Positions 49,536 through 57,145 of a stretch of 64,000 nucleotides of DNA are shown here, one piece after another. A program made the translations under genes and the position numbers. Location of the stretch: positions 310,001 to 374,000 of the forward strand of contig CALOFP010000002.1 in the NCBI GenBank assembly GCA_942492635.1, written 5' to 3'. The DNA is from CALOFP01 sp942492635 (GTDB lineage: Bacteria > UBP6 > UBA1177 > CALOFP01). Positions within the stretch are counted from its first letter, which is position 1, and every line of letters starts with the position of its first letter. The notes below the pieces were generated by a model, which saw only the letters and a program-made list of their open reading frames with translations, made no database searches and was not told where the DNA came from.

Positions 49536-50456
49536 TCAGTCTCCCACCCTGATTCTGGGATCGATGAAACCGTAGGCGATGTCCACCGCAAGGTTAAGAA
49601 ACACAAGGAATGCGCCGTAAAAGAGGGTTGTGCCGAGAATTACCGGATAGTCGAGGGTTTGGATTCCCTGCACAAAAAAGCGGCCGAGTCCCGGAATTGC
49701 GAAGATGTTTTCAACAACGAATGTGCCGGTCAGAAGAATCGCCGTGAGTGGTCCGAGAATGGTGACGATCGGCAGGATCGCGTTGCCTACGGCGTGACGC
49801 CATACGACAATGGGATAGGGGACACCCTTGGCCCTGGCTGTTCGAATGTAGTCCTGATTCAGGACATCGAGCATGGATGTTCTCATAAGTCTTGCCTGGG
49901 ACGCGAGAATTCTCGTACCGAGAGCAATTGTGGGAAGAACAGTGTGAATCATGCTGTCGAAAAGGGCCACCGGAAAAATGCGCAGTTTTACACCGAAAAG
50001 ATATTGAAGCAGCGCGGCGAGAATAAAACCCGGCACTGAAACCCCGAAAACGGCGATTGCCATTGCAAGACGATCTTCGACTCTGTTGTGTTTCACCGCC
50101 GCGAAAATTCCTAGGGAGAGCCCCAGTATGATCCCGTAGAGAAGTGACTGGACACCGAGCTGCGCCGAGTAGGGAAATGCATCCTTGATGATGGAGTTAA
50201 CCTTTCTTGAGGAGTATCTTATGGAGTAGCCGAGGTCCAGTTTTGCCAGCCGTTTCATGTAGAGTCCGTATTGAACGGGCAGCGGTCTGTCCAGTCCGTA
50301 GTAACGTTTCATGTTCTCAATAATTCTCGGCGGCAGCCTCTTTTCGTCGCTGAAGGGATCTCCAGGAATGAGGTTCATGAGAAAAAATGTGAGTGTTGCG
50401 AGAATCCACAGGGTGAAAATGGATGCGACCGTTCTTCTGACAATGTATTTGATCAT
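49536..50456 (-). CDS. oppB: Oligopeptide ABC transporter permease OppB-type
   Basis: 306 residues with six membrane segments. It opens IKYIVRRTVASIFTLWIL and contains LIPGDPF, YGLDRPLPVQY and the coupling motif RTARAKGVPYPIVVWRHA. Its start overlaps the oppA stop in ATGA. Confidence 0.91.
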   Translation of the reverse strand: MIKYIVRRTVASIFTLWILATLTFFLMNLIPGDPFSDEKRLPPRIIENMKRYYGLDRPLPVQYGLYMKRLAKLDLGYSIRYSSRKVNSIIKDAFPYSAQLGVQSLLYGIILGLSLGIFAAVKHNRVEDRLAMAIAVFGVSVPGFILAALLQYLFGVKLRIFPVALFDSMIHTVLPTIALGTRILASQARLMRTSMLDVLNQDYIRTARAKGVPYPIVVWRHAVGNAILPIVTILGPLTAILLTGTFVVENIFAIPGLGRFFVQGIQTLDYPVILGTTLFYGAFLVFLNLAVDIAYGFIDPRIRVGD

Positions 50457-52063
50457 TTAGTTTTCTCCGTCTTTTCAGCGAAAATCCAGTCCGGATCGGG
50501 TCCGAATGCGCCGAAGTAGACACCCTTAACCCCAGGAGAAATCACCGAGACTCTTACCCTGTGGTAGAGGGGGATTATTGGAAGATCGTCCATCAGAATC
50601 TTTTCCGCCCTGGAAAAGAGATTCATTCTCTCCCGGTTTTTGAAAGAGTTCTTTGCCCTCCTGATCATTTCATCGTAGTTCTGATTGAAGTATCCTGCCT
50701 CATTGAAGGGTGAATTTTTTGTCCACATGTCCATAAAGGTCATCGGATCGTCGTAATCCGGGCCCCAGCCGGCGATTACCATGTCGAATTCACCACGATC
50801 AGCCCTGTCGAGACGAACCTTGAATGGAACAGGGCTGATGCGGATTTTAAGCCCAAGAATTTTTCTCCACCCTTCCTGAAGGAATTCCGCCGATCTTCTG
50901 GCGGTTTCGCCGTCATCGATCAACAGCTCGATAACAGGAAGAGAATCCGAATGTTCCTCTTCCAGACCTTTTGCGAGAAGTTTTTTTGATTCTACAGGAT
51001 CGAACATGGAGAAGTAGTTGCCTGGAAATTCCTCGCGAAAAGGTTCCTTAAGCCCCCTGATTGCAGGATTTACGAAGTTTACGGCGGGAATATGGGGAAT
51101 TCTGTAGATTGTTTTTATGAAGTTCTTCCGGTCGATTGCAAGAGCCAGGGATTTCCTGATATTCCTGTTTTTGAAAATTGGTTTTTTCAGATTGAGAAGA
51201 AGGTAAAAGGTGGCGCCGTCCGAATATGTCCTGGCCTTTCCCATTTTTGTATAGATGACTGCGAAGTTTCCTGAAAGTCCGGTGATATCGAGCATTCCGG
51301 TTTCAAACATGTTGACCGTTGTCGACTGATCCCTGACAATCGGAGCCTTTATTCTTTCGATATTGACGCTTTCTCTGTTCCAGTATCTTCCGTTCTTTCG
51401 CAGCTCCACCGAAGCGTCGTGTTTCCACTTTGAGAGGACGAAGGGACCGTTGAAAACCAGTTTGTCCGGAGACGAGGCGTAGGATCGTCCATGTTTTTCA
51501 ACAACATCCCTTCGAAGCGGAAAGTAGGCCGGGAAGGAGGTCAGCTCCTTGAAAAAGGGAACGGCTCTTTTGAGTTTCACCTCAAGCGTTCTGTCGTCAA
51601 GAGCACGAACGGCTACGTTCTCAACGTCTCCCTTCCCCTCGTTGAACTCCTTTGCACCCTCAATGTAATCGTAGAGAATAAATGCGTATTTTGCTCCCGT
51701 TTCAGGACCTAGAGTACGTTTCCACGAGTATTCGAAATCGCCAGCCGTAACAGGTTTGCCGTCGTTCCAGAAAGCCTTGCGCATTCGGAATCGCCATCTT
51801 TTTCCATCCATGTCGATCTCCGGTTCACCTTCGGCCATTCCGGGAATGTAACGTCCGCCATGATATCTGTAAAGACCTTCGAAAAGCGCGTGGGAAAGTG
51901 TGAAGGATACGGCGTCCGTCGCCCGGGAGATGTCGAAAGAGGGAGGTTCGTCGCCCAGAGCGATCCGGAGAGTCCTGATTTCCGACCTCTCATCTCCGTT
52001 CCCCATATTTATTCGAATGAGGATGAAAAGAGTGAAAATAAGGAAGATGATGAAATAGCGCAT
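50453..52063 (-). CDS. oppA: Oligopeptide ABC transporter substrate-binding protein (OppA family)
   Basis: 536 residues, SBP_bac_5 family. It opens with a hydrophobic segment (RYFIIFLIFTLFILI) without a lipobox, so it may stay anchored by an uncleaved signal. The mature start TLRIALGDEPPSFDISRATD and the later GGRYIPGMAEGEPEIDMDGK are typical of OppA/DppA. I chose the ATG at 52063 because GAGGTGG is just upstream and it opens with the membrane segment. An ATG at 52093 would include the promoter -10 region. Peptide uptake is expected; nickel or opine binding are alternatives in the family. Confidence 0.88.
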   Translation of the reverse strand: MRYFIIFLIFTLFILIRINMGNGDERSEIRTLRIALGDEPPSFDISRATDAVSFTLSHALFEGLYRYHGGRYIPGMAEGEPEIDMDGKRWRFRMRKAFWNDGKPVTAGDFEYSWKRTLGPETGAKYAFILYDYIEGAKEFNEGKGDVENVAVRALDDRTLEVKLKRAVPFFKELTSFPAYFPLRRDVVEKHGRSYASSPDKLVFNGPFVLSKWKHDASVELRKNGRYWNRESVNIERIKAPIVRDQSTTVNMFETGMLDITGLSGNFAVIYTKMGKARTYSDGATFYLLLNLKKPIFKNRNIRKSLALAIDRKNFIKTIYRIPHIPAVNFVNPAIRGLKEPFREEFPGNYFSMFDPVESKKLLAKGLEEEHSDSLPVIELLIDDGETARRSAEFLQEGWRKILGLKIRISPVPFKVRLDRADRGEFDMVIAGWGPDYDDPMTFMDMWTKNSPFNEAGYFNQNYDEMIRRAKNSFKNRERMNLFSRAEKILMDDLPIIPLYHRVRVSVISPGVKGVYFGAFGPDPDWIFAEKTEKTK

Positions 52064-52073
52064 CCGACCCACC

Positions 52074-52100
52074 TCGTATCGTAAGAATTTCATGATACGA
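52074..52100. repeat. Inverted repeat between oppA -10 box and ribosome site
   Basis: TCGTATC and GATACGA (7 nt each, 13 nt apart) cover the -10 hexamer and reach the ribosome site of oppA. It could be a repressor site or a leader hairpin. Confidence 0.45.
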
Positions 52101-52120
52101 ACCGGAAAAGGCTCAGTCAA
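52092..52120 (-). promoter_or_regulatory. Promoter of the opp operon
   Basis: On the - strand TTGACT (52120-52115), a 17-nt spacer and TATCAT (52097-52092). The leader is about 22 nt. Confidence 0.65.
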
Positions 52121-52458
52121 TCAAGAAGCTCCCTCTATCCATCGGGATTGTTTCGATTTTCTAAACTTCTTCTTATTCGGAGAATAACCAAGCTATTTTG
52201 GTAAATGCAAAAATTGCGCTTTTGCTTATGAGGGGACCTCGAAAAAAATAATTCGGTCAAAATAGCGGCCGTGTTGGACAAGAAATTGATAATTTCAAGG
52301 AAATAGCAGATATTTAGCTTAAAAATAAAAAATCCGTTTCTCTTAAGGCTCCATTTTGGACTTGATATTTTTCATTCGGATAGTTTTAGCCTCTGGAATT
52401 GTCCTAATGTTTTTTTCAGCTGGTTGCAGCGGTTATTTCAGGTGAAATGAATAAGGAT

Positions 52459-52616
52459 ATATTGTGCGAAGCCACAATATCATCCGATATTGAACTAGCC
52501 CGGAGCGGGTTGACACTACATTAATAGGAAATATATTCTGGATAGAGGTGTCGAAGCCCGACAGTTTCACGTCAGCTTTTAGAAAAATGAAGTATCATAC
52601 TTCGCAAAAGTGATAC
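52459..52616. repeat. Cluster of four stem-loops
   Basis: Stem 1 (52459-52480): ATATTGTG/CACAATAT, loop CGAAGC. Stem 2 (52497-52511): AGCCCG/CGGGTT, 3-nt loop. Stem 3 (52549-52563): TGTCG/CGACA, loop AAGCC. Stem 4 (52592-52616): GTATCA/TGATAC with an inner CTT/AAG. Stems 1 and 3 share the string CGAAGCC. Confidence 0.6.
52510..52537 (+). promoter_or_regulatory. Orphan + strand promoter next to the IS91-like element
   Basis: A perfect TTGACA (52510-52515), a 16-nt spacer and TATATT (52532-52537). It points towards the 3' end of the transposase gene, and no + strand gene follows. The start would be near 52544, so stems 3 and 4 would be in the transcript. Confidence 0.5.
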
Positions 52617-52771
52617 GATTTTCTACTTAATTGCATCATCTTTTCCCGACTAAACTATCAAGTCTCTTGTTTTATGATCTTTTTATCCATTTTTTCTCCA
52701 TAAGACACAGTTATACATTCTTCTTTTATTAAAATGATTTCCAATTTTTCAAAACGTCATATTCGATCTGC

Positions 52772-53851
52772 TCAAGGCCCGGCACGGATGCTGATAAAAA
52801 CGCCTGATTCCTGTGGGATGATTGCCTTGAGAACCATTTCCTTTTTGCATGATTTGCATTTGCAGGTCGGCCGTTTTACTTTTTCTTCCGATCCGGTTAT
52901 TACGACATTGAGCATGAGTTGAAGTAAGTTCAATTTTTTCTTGGAGTTGCCGTGAAGAAAACCATAATCTCTGCACCTTCTGAATCCCTTGGGTAGCACA
53001 TGTTTCAACACAAGGTAGAGAAAGGTTTCGCCGGAAAGAGGACGCGTTTCCTCTTTTTTCGATCCCGAATCGGTATAGCGGAATGTTACTTCTCCATTCT
53101 CATCCTTAAGAATCCTTTTTTCGGATATGACGCCTCTGTAAAGGTAGCGCGAAAGATACTCTAGGCCAGGCTGTCCTGTTCCTGTATTCTTTACATCGAT
53201 AACCCAATCTTTTTTATAAAGATCGACGGGGATTTCCATCTCTTTTTCTTTCATTAATGCAATCAGTTTGCCTCTGAAAAGCAAAGAAAGAACCTTTGCA
53301 GGCATGAGATACTTTCCCTTTTTCTCTTTCCATGCTCTGCCGTTTTCGCAGATGGCTCCTGACGGCACGATGTAGTGGATGTGCGGATGGTAATTGAGTC
53401 GCCTGCTGTTGCTGTGGAAAACACCGGTAAAACCGATCTCTCCGCCCAGATGTTTCTTGTTCGCTGCCAGCTGCTTCATCGCCTCGGCGGAAGCCTTGAA
53501 CATCATGTCGTAGAATTGGCGGCCGTGCCTCATCGCGATTACATGCAGTTCCGCCGGAATTGTAAACGTGACCATGAAGTATTTCACAGGCAACAGTTTC
53601 GCCTTCTGTTTCTCCAACCATTCCGTGGTCAGATGGTTCTGGCAACGGGGACAGCTTCTGTGACCACACGACTGGTAAACCTGCCGTTCGGCTCCGCATT
53701 CCGGACAGCTGTAAAGCAGCTCGCCGGAGGCCGCGGTGCGACACTCCTTTATTCTGCGCATCGCCGTAAAACACTCCGGACGCAGTATTTCGCCAAACGT
53801 TTCCAATGTCTTCGCGCCGTGATTTTCAAATACGTTGGCGAGTGCAATCAT
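52772..53851 (-). CDS. IS91-family HUH transposase
   Basis: 359 residues. The N-terminal zinc-binding region reads YSCPECGAE, then CGHRSCPRCQ. The HUH metal motif is HPHIH near residue 155. The catalytic tyrosines are in LEYLSRYLYRG near 231, spaced Y-x3-Y as in IS91. A further cysteine cluster (CKCKSCKK) lies near the C-terminus. The gene is intact, with no frameshift. Rolling-circle transposition by single-strand cleavage is expected. It overlaps the recombinase stop by 4 nt. Confidence 0.9.
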   Translation of the reverse strand: MIALANVFENHGAKTLETFGEILRPECFTAMRRIKECRTAASGELLYSCPECGAERQVYQSCGHRSCPRCQNHLTTEWLEKQKAKLLPVKYFMVTFTIPAELHVIAMRHGRQFYDMMFKASAEAMKQLAANKKHLGGEIGFTGVFHSNSRRLNYHPHIHYIVPSGAICENGRAWKEKKGKYLMPAKVLSLLFRGKLIALMKEKEMEIPVDLYKKDWVIDVKNTGTGQPGLEYLSRYLYRGVISEKRILKDENGEVTFRYTDSGSKKEETRPLSGETFLYLVLKHVLPKGFRRCRDYGFLHGNSKKKLNLLQLMLNVVITGSEEKVKRPTCKCKSCKKEMVLKAIIPQESGVFISIRAGP

Positions 53852-54750
53852 TTTGTAATTTCCGAATAAACAGCTGAAATTATCTGTTCGATAACGTTAT
53901 CCGCGTTTTGACCGGCTTCTTTTGTGATCTGCAGGTAGTTGAGTGTGGTTATTACACTTGAATGTCCCATGTTCGCCTTTATCTGAGGGATGGTAAGACC
54001 TGCCTCAAGAAGGTGAGTCGCATAGCAGTGCCTGAGGGAATGAGTGGTGATCTTTTTTTTAATTCCGACTTCCTCGACAGCCTTACTGATTGCCGATTGA
54101 ACAGAATATGGTGTCATATGGCGATCGGTATTTCTTATCCGTTCCATGTCACCCATCAGAAGAGGAAATAGAAGGTTCCGGTTTCTATGGGTTTTCCAAT
54201 AGTCACGAAGGATTTCGAGAGTCGGTTCGGGCAGCGGAACATAGCGATCCTTGTTCCTCTTGCTGCAGCGGATGTGAACGAACATTCGGTCGCTGTCGAT
54301 ATCTCCACATCTTAGATTCAGCGCTTCTGAAATTCGAAGCCCCATGCTGTATATTGTAAAAAACAGGGCTCTGTAGCATGGTTTTCGGAACGATTTTAAA
54401 AGTTCCGTTGTCTCACGAAGACTGAGAACATCAGGGAGAGTTCTGAAATTCTGAGGCTTTACGATTTTGTCCCAATCAAGCGGTTTTTCAATGACGAATT
54501 TCCAGAAAAACTTAACGGCACATAGTTCTGTGTTGACCTTTCCCCATGAAAAATTATCGATCATTTGACCAAAGTAACGCTTCATGTCGTTTCTTTTAAG
54601 GTCGATAATCGAATAGTCGAAAAATTCCGCGAACCTGCGTACCGCTCTGCTGTAGGCGGCAATAGTAGTTTCTACCTTACCCTGTAACTTGAGATTTTCC
54701 TGGTAAAGTGAATAAAGATGCTCGAATTCTTGTGCGTTTGATTTCTGCAT
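53848..54750 (-). CDS. Tyrosine recombinase associated with the IS91-like transposase
   Basis: 300 residues in XerC/D style: an N-terminal SAM-like DNA-binding domain (about 1-95) and the catalytic domain. The catalytic Arg is in GLRISEAL, the HxxR box is HSLRHCYATHLLEAG, then GHSS and the nucleophile Tyr in TLNYLQI. All active-site residues are present. In other IS91-like units such a recombinase is a frequent partner and may resolve or integrate intermediates. Its start lies beside a palindromic cluster that may be its binding site. Confidence 0.88.
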   Translation of the reverse strand: MQKSNAQEFEHLYSLYQENLKLQGKVETTIAAYSRAVRRFAEFFDYSIIDLKRNDMKRYFGQMIDNFSWGKVNTELCAVKFFWKFVIEKPLDWDKIVKPQNFRTLPDVLSLRETTELLKSFRKPCYRALFFTIYSMGLRISEALNLRCGDIDSDRMFVHIRCSKRNKDRYVPLPEPTLEILRDYWKTHRNRNLLFPLLMGDMERIRNTDRHMTPYSVQSAISKAVEEVGIKKKITTHSLRHCYATHLLEAGLTIPQIKANMGHSSVITTLNYLQITKEAGQNADNVIEQIISAVYSEITK

Positions 54751-54819
54751 GATATAACTCCATTCCTTGTAATGGTGGTGTTCCCCGTGAACACCACTCT
54801 TTTTCCATAAAGTTATATC
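54751..54819. repeat. Nested palindromes upstream of the recombinase gene
   Basis: An outer 9-nt inverted repeat, GATATAACT (54751-54759) and AGTTATATC (54811-54819), encloses two hairpins. These are CCATT/AATGG (54760-54775) and GTGGTGTTC/GAACACCAC (54775-54797, loop CCCGT); they share one base. The whole can fold as a three-way junction. Confidence 0.65.
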
Positions 54820-54991
54820 TATTCTTGAATTTGTTTCAGAAAACTGCCGCGGAGCGGCTTAGTTCAATAATTGTTTTATGGTTAAACCAAGGTTCGGTTT
54901 TCATTGGAAAAAGTTTTTGAATGTTCGAGAAGGAATTAGTTTTTCAATAATAAATGCATTTTCCAACAGGATCGGTATTAGGAAGGGATTT

Positions 54992-56863
54992 CTACTTTTT
55001 TAGAAGCAGATGACCGATACTGTAGGCGCTGTCTCCCTTTATCGGTTTGACGACAATTGCATCGAAACCCTCTGACGTGGCTTTTTTCGGGACGTTCAGA
55101 GTGTGAACATGGAGACCGTAGTGATTGTATGGTTTTGTTTTTATTGAATCGATCTCTTTTCCGTTTTGTATGAAGGATAATTGATAAATGTCCCCGCTGT
55201 CGAGGCTCACTTCCAATTTTTCTACATGAGAAAGCTCTCCAATGGAAATTTCAATTCCACGTTTTCCCATGACGATATTTCCGGACTTGTCCCATTTAGT
55301 TCGATTCTTTTTTCTTTTGGACAGCGCCGCGATTTTTACCTTATGCGGAGAGGATATTTCACGAACTTTATAGATCACAAAACCGTCCCCCTTTTTATGA
55401 AAATCGAGTTGACTTAGGCTGGATCTGTAGTGACGTTCCTGACCATCCACGAATGCTACATAGCTCTCTCTGTTTCCTTTGATGATTGCACGTTTTACAA
55501 GAGTTCCTCCTGTAGAAATATTCTTTTCGTAACGTATCGGTACTTTCCTGTGAAAATAGGCGTAGCCGCCAGAAAAGAGTTTTTGAAGTCCGATAACAAG
55601 AGCGCTTTGAATTTCTGGAATCCTACCCAGTTCCACTGAAACCATGAGATAACCTTTCTTCCTTCTCTTATTCTCACGGGAGTCGATTTCATATGGCGTC
55701 GTATTCCACTTTTTAGTGAACTGAGCTGCACCCATGGTGCTGAATATGAGAACCAGGATCATTGAAAGAAAGATTGTCGTATTCCTGTATTTTTCCCGGA
55801 CTATTTTGCTGAGGTATACGAAAGCGAGCGGTGCAAGAATGATCAGCGTCATGTAAACAGGGTAGACGAACCGGCTTTCCTTGTGGGGAGTCGCGATGTG
55901 GAGAATAAAAAAACAGAGCATTGGAAGTACGATAAGCGATTCTCGCTTCTTCCTCAGAAGGTGGGCGGCACATATGAGGCCCGAGATTGCCGTAAAGGGA
56001 AGAAGTTCCATGACGATGCTCTTGAAGTAGAAGTGGTATGGAGAAACTCCGTGCTTGGAGGCGACTCCGCGAAAGACGTTGTAATCTATGTAGGTGATTA
56101 TCGATTTCATGAATTTTCCCCAGGTAAGATAGTCGATCAATCCCTGGAGAAGAATCATTCCGATACCGAATACGGCGAAAAGCGACACTGTTTTCATCCT
56201 CTTTTTCGAAAGAAAAAGAAGAGAGAGCCCCACTCCGCCACAGAAAACTATTGTTTGGTAACGAATCATATAGGCTAGCCCAGCTGAAAAAGCGCAGAAA
56301 AAGATATCGGATACCTTATCTTTTTTGAGGTGTCTGTCGGCAAAGTAGATGGATGCAATCATGAAAGGAAAGCAGAAAGCCTCGCTCAGGGTCCTTACTG
56401 CGATGTAGCAACCCATAAAGTGACTCGCTGCGGTTAAGGTAACAAGAAATGCAGAAACCTTTCCTACCCAACCCTTCAGCATTTTGAATAGGAATATAAA
56501 ACCGATGGCGTGAATAAGGCTGAAACAGAGCTTAAGTCCTGCGTTCAGGTACAGAGGATCTTCAACTCCCAACATTGCGATGAATTTGTACATGCCGGCA
56601 ATAATTCCGGGAAAAACCCAGGACCTTGCTCCGACCCTGAATTCCCAGAATTTGAATCCCTTTCCGAATGCAGCAAGATGCCCCATCTCAACCGTCTGGA
56701 ATATTTCATCCGGATAGATGTGGGCGATACTGGTGAATGAAGCGTAGCTCCTGAAAACCATTGCGGTAAGAAAAAGGATCGCCATCAATGCTAAGTCGCT
56801 TTTTCTTGAGAGCTTTTCGGCGGCACTATCCCACAGATTGAAAAATTTATGATTAATAGTCAA
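54992..56863 (-). CDS. GT22 (ALG9/PIG-B-like) membrane mannosyltransferase-type glycosyltransferase
   Basis: 623 residues. The family acid motif in the first outer loop is IYPDEIFQTVEMGH, followed by FKFWEFRVGARSWVFPG. The late motif PHKESRFVYP near residue 325 matches the HKExRF signature of GT22. About nine to eleven membrane helices fill residues 20-380, and the last 240 residues are a soluble outer domain. GT22 enzymes add mannose (or related sugars) from lipid-linked donors on the outer face. The acceptor is unknown. The start is TTG at 56863, 6 nt after AGGAG. It has its own promoter. Confidence 0.82.
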   Translation of the reverse strand: MTINHKFFNLWDSAAEKLSRKSDLALMAILFLTAMVFRSYASFTSIAHIYPDEIFQTVEMGHLAAFGKGFKFWEFRVGARSWVFPGIIAGMYKFIAMLGVEDPLYLNAGLKLCFSLIHAIGFIFLFKMLKGWVGKVSAFLVTLTAASHFMGCYIAVRTLSEAFCFPFMIASIYFADRHLKKDKVSDIFFCAFSAGLAYMIRYQTIVFCGGVGLSLLFLSKKRMKTVSLFAVFGIGMILLQGLIDYLTWGKFMKSIITYIDYNVFRGVASKHGVSPYHFYFKSIVMELLPFTAISGLICAAHLLRKKRESLIVLPMLCFFILHIATPHKESRFVYPVYMTLIILAPLAFVYLSKIVREKYRNTTIFLSMILVLIFSTMGAAQFTKKWNTTPYEIDSRENKRRKKGYLMVSVELGRIPEIQSALVIGLQKLFSGGYAYFHRKVPIRYEKNISTGGTLVKRAIIKGNRESYVAFVDGQERHYRSSLSQLDFHKKGDGFVIYKVREISSPHKVKIAALSKRKKNRTKWDKSGNIVMGKRGIEISIGELSHVEKLEVSLDSGDIYQLSFIQNGKEIDSIKTKPYNHYGLHVHTLNVPKKATSEGFDAIVVKPIKGDSAYSIGHLLLKK

Positions 56864-56897
56864 AACTTCTCCTAATAAAAAAGATAAATGCTGTAAT

Positions 56898-56925
56898 AAT
56901 TTATTTGAGCGCTCTGATAAGTCAA
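56898..56925 (-). promoter_or_regulatory. Candidate promoter for the GT22 gene
   Basis: On the - strand TTGACT (56925-56920), a 16-nt spacer and TAAATT (56903-56898). Confidence 0.45.
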
Positions 56926-57145
56926 AAAAATTGAAACATAAAATGCAATGACCTTCCCGTCAATCCTTGCGGTAACTATGAAGCTGCTCTGTATGTAGTG
57001 AATAGTTGTTTCATAAAAAAATAGAAAAGCAGCATTCCGTCAACTGTTTAATTTCATGGGGAGGCTATCTCACAACGGCTGTTGAGCTGACTTCAGGATC
57101 GAATGATACGAATTTTAACGGCTTCTATAAAGACCTACAGGGGAT

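Larger units (their letters stand above)
52121..52771. other. Gene-free region between the opp operon and the IS91-like transposase
   Basis: No protein gene was found in 650 nt. The half nearest oppA is plain AT-rich DNA. From about 52440 to 52620 it holds four short stem-loops and a consensus promoter on the + strand. Because it lies downstream of the transposase gene, it is where an IS91-type origin end would be expected. Confidence 0.55.
52496..54819 (-). mobile_element. IS91-like element with accessory tyrosine recombinase (ends approximate)
   Basis: A two-gene unit (recombinase then HUH transposase, 4-nt overlap) flanked on both sides by hairpin-rich DNA, as expected for rolling-circle IS91 relatives, which lack terminal inverted repeats. 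The left limit is tentatively placed beside a GAAC at 52492-52495 (GTTC on the other strand), the known IS91 target tetranucleotide. The right limit is placed after the palindromic cluster. Both are inferences; only the genes are certain. Confidence 0.55.

Noticed and set aside
52491..52620. Integron attC-like site suggested by hairpins near a tyrosine recombinase
   Set aside because: No RYYYAAC/GTTRRRY core pair was found, and the recombinase is paired with an IS91-type transposase, not an integron layout.
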